Source: Candidatus Aminicenantota bacterium
Lineage (GTDB): Bacteria; Acidobacteriota; Aminicenantia; UBA2199
Direction of reading: 5' to 3'
Length of the DNA stretch: 64,000 bases
NCBI GenBank assembly: GCA_026393835.1
Contig: JAPKZK010000121.1
Span: 114,935-178,934 of the forward strand
Position numbers and translations under genes: made by a program. The notes beneath the pieces are model-generated. The model saw nothing but the letters and a program-made list of their open reading frames with translations. It was not told where the DNA came from and ran no database searches. Below are positions 26,359 to 35,912 of this stretch, piece by piece. Position 1 is the stretch's first letter. The number at the start of each line of letters is the position of its first letter.

Positions 26359-29300
26359 CTTTCATCTCCTTATTCTCGTTATTCCGGATGGTAAAGAACC
26401 GGCTGCCGATCCCTTCCGCATTACCGGCGCTGTCGGCGACTATCCAGTAGACCTGGTGCATCCCGTTTTGGTAAGCGGTGGTATCGATATCCAGATAGGC
26501 ATGGGCGCCATTGCTGTTGGCATAACCGGGGAAAAGCCCCGCCACATCGGCCCTGTAAATATTATAAGTGGGGCGCCCCACATAAACTCCATCGATATAG
26601 ACGGCAATCGTCGATCCATCCGTCGGGATCGAATTGGGCGCGGGCGTTAATACCCAGCCGGCGATCCGGTAATTGGAACCTGAAGCCGTACCGCCCTGTC
26701 CAGGCATGTCTATGGCGCCGAAGGGTTTAACCGCCCCGGCATTATTTACATTAATTGTTTTTATCCCGAGAGTAACGGGTTTACCTTCTTTATTGGTTGC
26801 TGCCGCATGAATCTTAAATGTGCCGTTGCCGGTATTGGGTAAGAAATTGGTCAACATCATGTACCCCCAGCCGGCCCGGTAGCAGAAGGGGGAACCGGGA
26901 TACTTCTTTTCGACATCGGGTCGTGCGCCCTCTATAAATACGGCATCGCCAATATAAACCGGCGACTGTTCGGTTTCCCTGTAGAGTTTTACGCTGTCAA
27001 CGCCGATATTGTCCAGCGCCCACCCGGTGAAAGCGACGCAGCCGCAGACCGCCGCGTCCTGGGCCGGCGTGTCGAAGCAACCGAAGGGAGAACCGGTAAT
27101 CTGCGAATCATACACATTAAGCGTTACATCCACCACTTGCGGCGAGTTGGCGGCATTGGGGGCGGCGACGGATAAAACCCCCGTGTAAGTCCCGGGCGAT
27201 ACGCCCCCGGGATCTACGGTAACGGTAACTTCGCCTTTATTTTTACCGGCTGAAGGGGTCCATTTAAGCCAGGGTACATTGCCGGCGATAGACCAGTCCA
27301 GGTTGCTGCCCCCGCTGTTGGCGATAAGAAGCGATTGGGCGGTGGTCTGGGGACCGGCTTGTTTTACACCGAAATTAAGTCGCGTATGATTTAATGATAT
27401 TTGCGGCGCTATGTGTAATATCGAAAAGGTATTATTGGAGGTATCGGCGGGGGTTCCGTCGGCGGCCCCGCTTATCCTGACAAGGCATTGCGCTGAAGCG
27501 GCCTGGGCCACGGTCCAGCAATAACCGCCGTTATTGGGCGCCGCGGGGGTTATCGTATTCCAACCCACGCCTTTGTCGGTGGAGTATTCGATTTTAACTT
27601 CCCCCATTATCCCGGCCGACGCCCATTTAATCATCTGCATCGAACCGGCGGCCCAATTTTCGCCGCCGTTGGGAGAAGCGACGGTTAATGTGGAAGAAAC
27701 AGGCGCCGACGTTTTAATTTCAAACGTATGGAGGTTTTTTAACCCTGTTTCGAAAGTGATTTTCCCCGCGTTGGAAGCCATATAATTTCCCACCGCGGCC
27801 CCGGCGGTAATATCGGTTACGGTAACGGTTTTATCGGCAAATACGGGTACTTTAACGGTAAAACTATGGCGTCCGCCGCGGGCGGCGGCAGTCATGGTTA
27901 ACGTTTTTTTGGCATTACTCCAATAACCGGTAATTTCATTGACTTTGTTTTTACCGGCGTCGTTAGAAACAATGGTTGGGAAACGGGAATCTTTGGTTCC
28001 GTAATTTACCCGCAGCGCCGCGGAATTGCCCGCCGGGATGGCGGGCAGTACGAGTTCCCTTTTGCCATGGGGTTCGCCGAAAGAGACCAGGTCATTATTA
28101 GCGAAAATGACGGAGCGGATATCCTCTTCCGCCAGCATTGTCAGCCCGGCGACGTCGGCCGGACTGTTGTTGGTTACGGTTATCGTACCGTCGTTGTTAT
28201 ATAAAAGCGTTACATCCTTCAGGGTTACCCAATAATCCCCCAGTTCAGCCATTATGGGCGACCATACCAGGCCGTCGGCCCTTTTTTTGGCAATGTATTC
28301 CAGTTGTGCATCAAAGGCCGGGTAAATTTCCGTGACGCCGTTATTTTTATAGAAAACATGGTTTTCGCAGGTCGGGTAGCCGAAATACTCATGCCCGATA
28401 TGTACGCCCCTTTCAGCGATTAACGCATCGACATGAGCGGCGGTATAAAACAAATCGACTTTTTTCTGGGTATTCATGGTAGACCAGAGGTAAATCCTGT
28501 TATTGTCATGGATATTATCATCCAGCCGGTTATTGTAAAAAAGAAGCGGTCTGATAGCGGCGGTTTCGCCCGGTTTAAGCAGGTTAATGGCGTAATTGTC
28601 CGTGGTTAAATCGATATACGACCAGGCATATCGGTAATTATATTTTGCCAGGATGTCCAGGATATAGTACTCATCTCCTTTGATTGCGCCCTGGGACGCC
28701 AGGTCTTCGAAATTATCGCTGCCGGCGCCGGCGCCGTGATCGATCCAATTCCGGGTTTTATATTGGGCAAAGGTTTCCAGGCCATGCTCTACTACGGTAC
28801 GGCTGTCCGTTGAAGGTGTGATGCTGTGGGGAACGATTTCAACGCCGTCGGCGTACATCCTGTCGATAAATTTTTTAACGGCGGTCCCGGAATATTCCAG
28901 CGAATACCATTGGCCATTCTTAAAAGTTCCATGGGTCCAGCCCAGTCCCCTGCCCACAATACCTTTAGAGCCAAAACCGGGGGCATTCTCATTGGCGCTC
29001 CCGTAAGCGACTGCGTTTGCCGTCTCGATGGTCCAGCTATCCGGGTGGGAGGTTAAGAGTAAAACGGCGTCATAGCCGTAGGGTTGGCGGGTTTTAATAA
29101 GGCAGCGCCGTGTTTCGCCCGGATCGACGGCAAATTGAAGCGACGCCGAAGCCGTATCATTGGCATCCCTTTGTGTTTCATTGGTAAACACGTTTGCGCC
29201 GCCGCCGTTTTTGATATAGTGAAAATGGGGGTGGTTTTCGCTGTAATCGGAGTAAAAACTTACTTGTGTTTTACCGTCGGCTGCCTGGATTTTCATCGAT

Positions 29301-29782
29301 TCCATGGTATCGCTGCCCAGGAAATAAAGCCCATTGACAAATTTGACTACTCTCGGGGTATATAAATCCGACCGGTAGGTATTGGTAGGGTTAAAGGGGA
29401 CCAATTGTAAATCCCGGGTCAAAACCCGGGCATCCTGGCCCGGTACAATGAAATCGAAGCGTTCTTCGGAAATTAGCCCGGCCTTTTTATAGCGCCAGGT
29501 AACCGCGTATTCGATGTACGGCGAGTGGGTATTAAACCGGTAGCATTGAGTCAATGCCGCATAGGGATTATCGTTATCGGTAATCGTAACCGTTGTCGTG
29601 TCCCCGGACGTGGTTATTTGCTGCGCTGCATTATTCCCATTGGAAAGCAGGTTGGAATTTAAATAGACGTGCGGCGAGTTGTCTAAAATAATGGCCCCGG
29701 TATTTTTGTCGGTAAAAGTCAATGAACCGTCGGCGTTAACAACTACCCGGTAATAATCGGTATCAATGGTTTTCGTGCTCAT
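26348..29782 (-). CDS. Large multi-domain surface-type protein with putative carbohydrate-active barrel
   Basis: 1144 aa. N-terminal ~240 residues are beta-rich. A middle domain (about 240-500) carries VEIVPHSITPSTD and RNWIDHGAGAG, like a deacetylase/glycoside-hydrolase barrel. Next an Ig-like domain with SPNGGENWAAGSMQMIKW (about 705), a BACON domain (about 800-880), and two C-terminal modules homologous to those of the downstream protein. It again lacks a signal peptide and starts MSTKTIDTDYYRV after GGGGGTGA. The gene pair looks like an operon. Function unknown; glycan modification is a guess from domain types. Confidence 0.65.
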   Translation of the reverse strand: MSTKTIDTDYYRVVVNADGSLTFTDKNTGAIILDNSPHVYLNSNLLSNGNNAAQQITTSGDTTTVTITDNDNPYAALTQCYRFNTHSPYIEYAVTWRYKKAGLISEERFDFIVPGQDARVLTRDLQLVPFNPTNTYRSDLYTPRVVKFVNGLYFLGSDTMESMKIQAADGKTQVSFYSDYSENHPHFHYIKNGGGANVFTNETQRDANDTASASLQFAVDPGETRRCLIKTRQPYGYDAVLLLTSHPDSWTIETANAVAYGSANENAPGFGSKGIVGRGLGWTHGTFKNGQWYSLEYSGTAVKKFIDRMYADGVEIVPHSITPSTDSRTVVEHGLETFAQYKTRNWIDHGAGAGSDNFEDLASQGAIKGDEYYILDILAKYNYRYAWSYIDLTTDNYAINLLKPGETAAIRPLLFYNNRLDDNIHDNNRIYLWSTMNTQKKVDLFYTAAHVDALIAERGVHIGHEYFGYPTCENHVFYKNNGVTEIYPAFDAQLEYIAKKRADGLVWSPIMAELGDYWVTLKDVTLLYNNDGTITVTNNSPADVAGLTMLAEEDIRSVIFANNDLVSFGEPHGKRELVLPAIPAGNSAALRVNYGTKDSRFPTIVSNDAGKNKVNEITGYWSNAKKTLTMTAAARGGRHSFTVKVPVFADKTVTVTDITAGAAVGNYMASNAGKITFETGLKNLHTFEIKTSAPVSSTLTVASPNGGENWAAGSMQMIKWASAGIMGEVKIEYSTDKGVGWNTITPAAPNNGGYCWTVAQAASAQCLVRISGAADGTPADTSNNTFSILHIAPQISLNHTRLNFGVKQAGPQTTAQSLLIANSGGSNLDWSIAGNVPWLKWTPSAGKNKGEVTVTVDPGGVSPGTYTGVLSVAAPNAANSPQVVDVTLNVYDSQITGSPFGCFDTPAQDAAVCGCVAFTGWALDNIGVDSVKLYRETEQSPVYIGDAVFIEGARPDVEKKYPGSPFCYRAGWGYMMLTNFLPNTGNGTFKIHAAATNKEGKPVTLGIKTINVNNAGAVKPFGAIDMPGQGGTASGSNYRIAGWVLTPAPNSIPTDGSTIAVYIDGVYVGRPTYNIYRADVAGLFPGYANSNGAHAYLDIDTTAYQNGMHQVYWIVADSAGNAEGIGSRFFTIRNNENKEMKDGK

Positions 29783-29934
29783 TATGTCACCCCCTTAAGC
29801 AACCCGAAATCCTTTCTAAAATACATAATCTCTTTACTTCCTTTATATATTTTGAATTCACTATACAACCTTCACATCAAAAAGTCAAGCGCAAAAAAAA
29901 ATTCCCATGCCGTCAACCGGCGGCGTCCGTGGAT

Positions 29935-32130
29935 TTATTTTCCATACACCTTGAACGGTTGGGTATCATCCTTTTTGAATTTGATTTGACCGGACCCATT
30001 TCCCAGTTCCATGTCCTCGCCAAATCCTAATGAAGTGCTTACCGCCATGTCCATTTTTTTGCCCAGTTCCTTTAATTCCCTGGACACTTTTTCCAGTTCC
30101 CTCAGGTTGTCATTCTCCAATTCCCTATTGGCCCTATTAATTAAAACATTACACTCCGTGAGCATGCTGTGATCCAATTTCAAGTTATTGACATACTGTT
30201 CGAGACCATAGACGGAATTCAATACCTTTTGCTTGATTTCATTCAGTTCTTTATCTTCCGCGCTTGCCGCCGGTTTCTTTTTAACCGTGGAAGAAGGTTC
30301 CGCGGCTTTGGGCGCCCTGGCGGCGGGGGGGCCGGGCGGTTCAAGCGGTTGGATGACCATGGTGCTCAATTTAATATTAAAATTTGCCAGTTCCCCGAGA
30401 ACTTCTTCCATTTCCTCTTTCACTTCCCTTTCCAGCGTTTCGCCGGCAGCCTGTAGTAAACTGTTGGCCACCGGGAGCATCAATGACTCGATCCCTGGGT
30501 TAGCCAGTATTTTTTTAATGGAATAAACATAATTGTAAATATCGGTCTTTAAGTCGATCAATTCCCTTTTGTTCAAGTCCGATTCCTTGTATTTTTCAGC
30601 GTTCTTCTTAATCTTCCGGATATCTTCCTCGGACAACAAACCCGAGTTGGAAACAATCACCTGTTTTTTACTTTTGGTGGAGAGATCGATGGCGGTAACC
30701 GTAAGAATACCGTTAATATCGATACTGAACAAAACTTCAATCCTGGCGACGCCTTTGGGCGCCTTGCGTATACCCGTCAGGGTAAATTTCCCCAGCGATT
30801 TATTTTCTTCCGCGATTTCTCTTTCCCCCTGGTAAACATTGATTTCCACTTCCACCTGCTCGTCTTCGGCGGTTGAAAAGACCAGGCTGCGGTTTGTGGG
30901 GATGGTGGTATTGGCGTCGATGACCCGGGTAAAAGCGCCGCCGAAGGTTTTAACACCCAGGGAGAGGGGTATGACGTCCAGCAGCAGGATATCCCTACTT
31001 TCGCCCGTGGCAATAGCGGCCTGGATGGCCGCGCCCATGGCCACGATTTCATCGGGGTTGACCCTTTTATTGGGTTCTTTTTTAAAAAACTCCCTGATGC
31101 GTTTCTGCACACAGGGGATTCGCGTGGAGCCGCCCACCAGAAGAATTTCATCGATTTCATCGATGGTTTTATCCGCCCTATTGAGCGCGGCGCTGCAGAT
31201 TTCAATGGTGCGGTCGACTTTTTTCTTGATAAGGGCTTCAAATTCTTTCCGGGTATAGTATTTCAGGAAGTGAACCGGGCCATCATCGGTTTCAGTGATA
31301 AAAGGCAAATTGATCTCACACTCATCCACCGAGGAAAGTTCTTTTTTAGTGCTTTCCGCCGTATCCCGGATGCGCTGTAGGGCCATTTTGTCTTTCGACA
31401 GGTCCACGTGATGCTCTTTTTTTATCTCTTCCAACAGTTGATTGGAGAGCAGGACATCGAGGTCATTGCCGCCCAGGTTGATATCGCCGGCAGTGGCCAG
31501 CACCTTGATCACATCGTCCTGGATATCCAGCACGGAAATATCGATGGTGCCGCCGCCGAAATCGTAGACCAGGACATGAATTTTCCTGCTTAAGTCCAGG
31601 GAGAAAGCCAACGACGCCGCGGTGGGCTCGTTAATGATGCGCAGGACATTCAGCCCGGCGATTTCGCCGGCGTCTTTGGTGGCCTGCCTCTGGGCGTCGT
31701 TAAAATAGGCAGGCACAGTAATAATCACGCCGTCGATAGTATCCACGAGGTGCGCCTCCGCGGCATCCTTCAATCTTTCAAGGATCATGGCCGAGATTTC
31801 TTCCGGGGAGAACAACACATCGTTGATCCGTATTTTTAACATATCCCCTTCGCTTTCCACGATGGTATAATTGAACTGGCGGAGGTAAGGGGCCACCTCT
31901 GAATATCTTTTACCGATCAGTCGTTTTACCGAGTATACCGTATTGACGTTGGTGATCAACTGGCTTTTGGCCGGGGTTCCCACCAGGCGGTCGCCCGTTT
32001 TGGAGAATGCCACCAGGGAAGGCAGAAGCCTTTCGCCTTCGGGCGTTAAAATGATCTCGGGGTTTTTGCCCTCCATATACGCGGCCACTGAATTCGTTGT
32101 ACCTAAATCTATTCCGATTACTTTTCCCAT
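29935..32130 (-). CDS. Hsp70/DnaK-type chaperone paralogue with extended C-terminus
   Basis: 731 aa. All three Hsp70 signatures are present: IGIDLGTTNSVAAYM near residue 5, VYDFGGGTIDISVL near 190, and ILLVGGSTRIPCVQKRI near 330. The substrate-binding beta domain follows. After about 590 a Pro/Ala/Lys-rich linker leads to a helical tail of ~110 residues, and the terminal EEVD-like or acidic tail of housekeeping DnaK is absent. No grpE or dnaJ is adjacent, so this is probably an accessory Hsp70. Confidence 0.9.
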   Translation of the reverse strand: MGKVIGIDLGTTNSVAAYMEGKNPEIILTPEGERLLPSLVAFSKTGDRLVGTPAKSQLITNVNTVYSVKRLIGKRYSEVAPYLRQFNYTIVESEGDMLKIRINDVLFSPEEISAMILERLKDAAEAHLVDTIDGVIITVPAYFNDAQRQATKDAGEIAGLNVLRIINEPTAASLAFSLDLSRKIHVLVYDFGGGTIDISVLDIQDDVIKVLATAGDINLGGNDLDVLLSNQLLEEIKKEHHVDLSKDKMALQRIRDTAESTKKELSSVDECEINLPFITETDDGPVHFLKYYTRKEFEALIKKKVDRTIEICSAALNRADKTIDEIDEILLVGGSTRIPCVQKRIREFFKKEPNKRVNPDEIVAMGAAIQAAIATGESRDILLLDVIPLSLGVKTFGGAFTRVIDANTTIPTNRSLVFSTAEDEQVEVEINVYQGEREIAEENKSLGKFTLTGIRKAPKGVARIEVLFSIDINGILTVTAIDLSTKSKKQVIVSNSGLLSEEDIRKIKKNAEKYKESDLNKRELIDLKTDIYNYVYSIKKILANPGIESLMLPVANSLLQAAGETLEREVKEEMEEVLGELANFNIKLSTMVIQPLEPPGPPAARAPKAAEPSSTVKKKPAASAEDKELNEIKQKVLNSVYGLEQYVNNLKLDHSMLTECNVLINRANRELENDNLRELEKVSRELKELGKKMDMAVSTSLGFGEDMELGNGSGQIKFKKDDTQPFKVYGK

Positions 32131-32593
32131 TGGTAACCCTCATATTACTTATAACAGTTTCATTTGTAACATATCAAAAAAAAAAAGTCAACTTCTATTC
32201 TTCTATTCTATATTTTTTTTCTTGGGTTCCGCCACGCTGCGTGGGGGAGCGTTTTTTAGGACCCCAGGGCGGAGACAAATAGCATCACTTCTTCCAAAGG
32301 AGTTTTCCTTTCCTAGAGTCTCCTCAGTGCGGCCGCCAAAATGGTTTAGATTTCGTATATCTAATTGTATTCTTTTCCCCCAGCCCTGTTCATTTCCTTG
32401 AGTCACCCCATTCTTCACCGGTTTAGCAATGCTTATTTTTAGCTCGAGATTCAATATTATTGAGGCTTCCGGATGCTTTTTTTTGTCCTCTCGTTTAATA
32501 AATTTATAATTCGGGGCCAGGCATATTGTACGCTCATCAGGGGGCGACCCGGCGGACTGCCCAAAGGATTACCACCCGAAAAGTTCGGAGAAA
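32131..32593. other. Gene-free stretch with conserved 70-bp element and start of a repeat block
   Basis: 32305-32370 holds CTCAGTGCGGCCGCCAAAATGG then TTTAGATTTCG, closely similar in inverted orientation to 48700-48760 beside RiPP precursor 2. No precursor gene follows here. CCACGCTGCGTGG near 32233 forms a small hairpin. The rest shows no supported ORF. Confidence 0.6.
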
Positions 32594-32790
32594 ATGTCGG
32601 GAGAAATGTCGGAGAAAACGTCGGTGAAAACTTCGGGGAAAACTTCAAAAACGACGCTAATAAAGCCGGTGAAGACTTCAAAAACGTCGGTGAAAAGTTC
32701 GGAGAAAACTCCAAAAACGTCGGTGAAAATCTCAAAAGCGTCGGTGAAAAGTTCAGAGAAAACTCCAAAAACGTCGGTGAAAATTCTAAC
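32582..32790 (+). repeat. Degenerate tandem array 2 (12/21-bp units)
   Basis: GTCGGTGAAAA-type 12-mers alternate with 9-mers such as TCCAAAAAC, giving 21-bp composite units in the second half. Two plus-strand frames read repeats: VGEKFGENSKN and KTSVKSSEKTP. The block is the N-terminal linker of the winged-helix ORF below. Confidence 0.75.
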
Positions 32791-32998
32791 TCACATTAAA
32801 CAAAATGTGTTTATAACTATCCCGGAATTGGCAAAACAAATCGGGGTTACTAAGCGATCCATTGAGCGGAATATTCAAAAATTACAACAAAATGAACTTT
32901 TAAAACGCCTCGGTCCTGATAAAGGCGGCCGTTGGGAAGTCATCGAAAATAAAAAGGAAAAACAGATTACTTCAAAACTATCCGGCGTTAAAAAATAA
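32594..32998 (+). CDS. Winged-helix protein with Lys/Ser/Thr repeat linker, probable fragment of a COG2865-type regulator
   Basis: 134 aa. Residues 1-65 are a low-complexity KTSVKTSEK-type linker; residues 68-115 are a winged helix (TIPELAKQIGVTKRSIERNIQKL, then GGRWEVIE). COG2865/AlbA_2-type regulators often end in exactly this order: repetitive SEKTSVK linker then winged helix. The upstream AlbA_2/ATPase-like part is absent, so this is probably the tail of a larger gene that has been lost, or a reused DNA-binding domain. No clear ribosome site precedes the first ATG. Confidence 0.5.
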   Translation: MSGEMSEKTSVKTSGKTSKTTLIKPVKTSKTSVKSSEKTPKTSVKISKASVKSSEKTPKTSVKILTHIKQNVFITIPELAKQIGVTKRSIERNIQKLQQNELLKRLGPDKGGRWEVIENKKEKQITSKLSGVKK

Positions 32999-33068
32999 AA
33001 TCAAGGGGATGATTAGGGGACAACCCATTTTTTTCCCCAAACACCTGGTACGGAGGTAGCCAACCTTT

Positions 33069-33323
33069 TTATCGAACTCCATGAACGGGTTCTTTAATGG
33101 AGTCCAAATAAAGTGTATCAGGACATATATCTTGCTCATGAGGCCAGACAACTGTGCCATCCAAAACTTTTTCCTGTTTGAAGTAACCTACATTCTTCAG
33201 TTCTTTAAAAACCCCGAAATTTAATAAACCGGAGCAATCATAAATCCTTCGCTCTCCATTATTGAATACAAGTACCAGCTTGTAATCATCGGTTGGAAAA
33301 ACTTTACTGATTCTTGGGTTCAT
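33069..33323 (-). CDS. DUF2442 domain protein
   Basis: 84 aa. The pattern FPTDDYKLVLVFNNGERRIYD, then WPHEQDICPDTLYLDS, fits DUF2442, small proteins often paired with DUF4160 partners in toxin-antitoxin-like loci. No DUF4160 gene lies next to it. GAGGT precedes the ATG at 33323. Confidence 0.8.
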   Translation of the reverse strand: MNPRISKVFPTDDYKLVLVFNNGERRIYDCSGLLNFGVFKELKNVGYFKQEKVLDGTVVWPHEQDICPDTLYLDSIKEPVHGVR

Positions 33324-33345
33324 GTTTTACCTCAAAGGATCGATC

Positions 33346-33538
33346 CAGCAATTCTCATTTTGGCATAGAAATAAGAAATTTCAATTGGGGAAGACACGAG
33401 ATATGCGGGCCGCCGGTAACGCCCCTACCGAATTGAAAACTCGTGATTATTCCAAATTTCGATTAATTTTTGTAGAAGTGTCGCGGCGTCGCCGCATTCC
33501 CCGTGGACGCCCGTAATTTTCTAAAATGAGAATTGCTG
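33346..33538. mobile_element. MITE-like element with 16-bp perfect terminal inverted repeats
   Basis: CAGCAATTCTCATTTT at 33346-33361 and its exact complement at 33523-33538. The 161-bp interior has nested inverted pieces (GAAATTTC.., CACGAG/CTCGTG) and no credible ORF. No clear target-site duplication is visible. It lies just upstream of the kinase promoter. The rest of 33324-33555 holds nothing else. Confidence 0.7.
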
Positions 33539-33555
33539 TATCGGAAATAAATATC

Positions 33556-33584
33556 TTGATCTTTTCCCCAAATTTTGATATAAC
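33556..33584 (+). promoter_or_regulatory. Promoter of hybrid histidine kinase gene
   Basis: TTGATC, 17 bp, TATAAC; ATG 33626 follows after a leader with AAGGAG. Confidence 0.6.
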
Positions 33585-33625
33585 TTGAGGATAAATATCG
33601 ATTTACGAAAAATACAAGGAGAATA

Positions 33626-35779
33626 ATGCCCCCGGCAAAAGCAACTTCCGAAATGACCAAAGAGCGACTTCTGAAAGAGCTTGAAACGCTGCGCAAAGAA
33701 ATAGAAGAGATCAGGAGAGTCCAGGCTGAGAAGGCCCGACTGAAAGACCGGGAAAATAAGCAAAAATACTATTCTCTCTTTAACAATATTGCCGACCCCG
33801 TATTAATCTTCGACGCCACCTCCTATCGCTTCCTGGACTGCAATGAAGCCGTCATAAAAAAATATAAATACTCCAGGGAAGAAATCCTCTCCAAAACCCC
33901 TTTCGATCTCCATAAACCCGAAGAGTTTCAAAGACTAAGGGCAAACATCGATTCCCGCATGTCCGGGGCTACCAATACCTACAGCCACCTTACCAAAGAT
34001 CGAAAACACCTGAAAGTTGAAGTTTCGTCGGCGGAGATTTATTACGATGGCGCCCCGGCCTGGCTCTGGATTGCCCACGATATTACCGAACGGGTCATCA
34101 TGGAAGAAGAACTCCGCCGCTACCGGTCTCGCTTGGAAGAAATGGTGGATGAAAGAACCGCGGAGGCAAAGATCGCCAATAAAAAACTGGAACTGGAAAT
34201 AAACGAAAGAAAAAAAGCCCAACTGGCCATCCAGGAAAATGAAAAAAAGTTCAGGAACATTATCGAAAAATCCCTGGACGGTATCCTCCTGGTAGACGAA
34301 AAAGGGTCTATTATCGAATGGAACCTCGGCCAGGAAAACATCTACGGCGCCACCCGCGCCATGGTTATCGGCAAACCCATCTGGGACGTCCAATACCGGC
34401 ATGAACCCAAAGAAAATAGACTGAAAGAAAATTATAAACGCATCAAAAACACCTGGGAAGATTTTCTAAAAACAGGCGTTAATCCTTTTCAAAATGATCT
34501 CCAGGTTTCAAGGATCGAAAGACCCGGGGGCGAACTGCGGGATATCCAACAGTTGTACTTTTCCATCGAGACGGACAAAGGCGTAATGATGGCCTGTACC
34601 ACCCGGGATATTACCGGGAACCTGACGCTGGAAAGACAACTGAGGCAATCCCAGAAAATGGAAGCCATCGGCACCCTGGCCGGGGGTATTGCCCATGATT
34701 TCAATAATATGCTGGGCGCCATCATGGGCTACAGCGACCTGGCCAGGAGAAGACTGGAAGAGACCCACCCCGTCCAGAAATACATGGAACAGGTTATCAT
34801 TGCCGCCAAACGGGCCTCAGACCTGGTCAAACAGATTCTCACCTTCAGCCGCAGGGACAGGATGGCCAAAGAAACGGTCCAGATCAGCGCGATTGTCAAA
34901 GAAGTGCTTAAACTGATCCGCTCATCCCTACCCACCACCATCGATATTATCTCAAAGATCGATGCCAAAAAAAATACCGTACTGGCAGACCCGACCCAGA
35001 TTCACCAGGTGATTATGAACCTCTGTACCAATGCAGGGCACGCCATGAGGGACAAGGGCGGCGTTCTGGAGGTCCGGTTGACCGAGGAGAATGTAGAACC
35101 CGGGCTTTACAAAGGACTCAAAGCCGGTCCCTGCGTCCGCTTAACGGTCAGCGATACCGGTCATGGCATTAAATCCGATCTGCTGGACAAAATTTTCGAT
35201 CCTTTTTTCACTACCAAAAAAATTGGGGAAGGCACGGGAATGGGATTGGCCGTGGTTCATGGCATCGTTCAAAACCTCGAAGGGAATATTTCCGTCTACA
35301 GCGAGGTAGGGAAAGGGGCGACTTTTTCCATTCTTCTTCCCACGGTGGCCGAGGGAATCATTGTGAAAGAGAAACAGGCGGGGGATATCCCGGTGGGGAG
35401 TGAACGTGTCCTGCTGGTGGAGGATGACGCCCCGCTGCTTGCGGCTGAAAAGGAATTACTCGAGGAACTGGGTTACAAGGTAACCGCCATGAAAAGCGGC
35501 GTCGAAGCGCTGGAGATCATCAAGGCTGTGCCGGACCGGTTCGATATTATTATTACGGATTTTACCATGCCTAAAATGACTGGCGCCCAGCTTACTAAAA
35601 AGATTCGCACTGCCGGCATGACGTTCCCGGTTATCCTTTGTACAGGGTATGGGGAAGTAATTTCAGGGCAAGAGGCAAAAGAACTGGGTATTGGCGATAT
35701 TATCAAGAAACCCATCGAACTGGACAAGATCGCGAGATCGATCCGCCGGTTAATCGATAATAATAGCACTTCGTCATGA
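33626..35779 (+). CDS. Hybrid sensor histidine kinase: two PAS domains, kinase, receiver
   Basis: 717 aa, soluble, no membrane segment. N-terminal coiled coil (1-45); PAS (about 48-165); coiled coil; PAS (about 205-335); HisKA with GGIAHDFNNMLGAIMGYSDL (about 353), NTRC-type; HATPase with NLCTNAGHAM, DTGHGI and GEGTGMGLAVVHGI; then a receiver (about 590-710) with phosphoacceptor Asp in IIITDFTMPKMTG and conserved Lys in IIKKPIE. It senses a cytoplasmic or small-molecule cue. No response regulator with an output domain is adjacent, so its target is unknown. Confidence 0.93.
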   Translation: MPPAKATSEMTKERLLKELETLRKEIEEIRRVQAEKARLKDRENKQKYYSLFNNIADPVLIFDATSYRFLDCNEAVIKKYKYSREEILSKTPFDLHKPEEFQRLRANIDSRMSGATNTYSHLTKDRKHLKVEVSSAEIYYDGAPAWLWIAHDITERVIMEEELRRYRSRLEEMVDERTAEAKIANKKLELEINERKKAQLAIQENEKKFRNIIEKSLDGILLVDEKGSIIEWNLGQENIYGATRAMVIGKPIWDVQYRHEPKENRLKENYKRIKNTWEDFLKTGVNPFQNDLQVSRIERPGGELRDIQQLYFSIETDKGVMMACTTRDITGNLTLERQLRQSQKMEAIGTLAGGIAHDFNNMLGAIMGYSDLARRRLEETHPVQKYMEQVIIAAKRASDLVKQILTFSRRDRMAKETVQISAIVKEVLKLIRSSLPTTIDIISKIDAKKNTVLADPTQIHQVIMNLCTNAGHAMRDKGGVLEVRLTEENVEPGLYKGLKAGPCVRLTVSDTGHGIKSDLLDKIFDPFFTTKKIGEGTGMGLAVVHGIVQNLEGNISVYSEVGKGATFSILLPTVAEGIIVKEKQAGDIPVGSERVLLVEDDAPLLAAEKELLEELGYKVTAMKSGVEALEIIKAVPDRFDIIITDFTMPKMTGAQLTKKIRTAGMTFPVILCTGYGEVISGQEAKELGIGDIIKKPIELDKIARSIRRLIDNNSTSS

Positions 35780-35804
35780 GGGCATTCCCTCACCCGAAAA
35801 CCAT

Positions 35805-35902
35805 AAAAACTTTGCCACCAAGACGCCAAGGCGTCAAGTATTTTTTAATAATAAACCCCTTGGTGTTTCTTTGTGCCTTCGTGCCTTTGTGGCCATTTTA
35901 TA
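35805..35902. repeat. Dispersed palindromic repeat, fullest copy
   Basis: Left arm AACTTTGCCACCAAGACGCC near 35809, right arm GTGCCTTCGTGCCTTTGTGG near 35873, with TAATAAACCCCTTGGTG between. It separates convergent genes and may act as a terminator. Relatives lie at 12901, 17620, 41153, 44964, 45531 and 63066. Confidence 0.75.
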
Positions 35903-35912
35903 GCAAGCAATT

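Noticed and set aside
33322..33516. 64-codon ORF within the MITE-like element
   Set aside because: No family resemblance and its frame crosses the inverted terminus; explained by the element.
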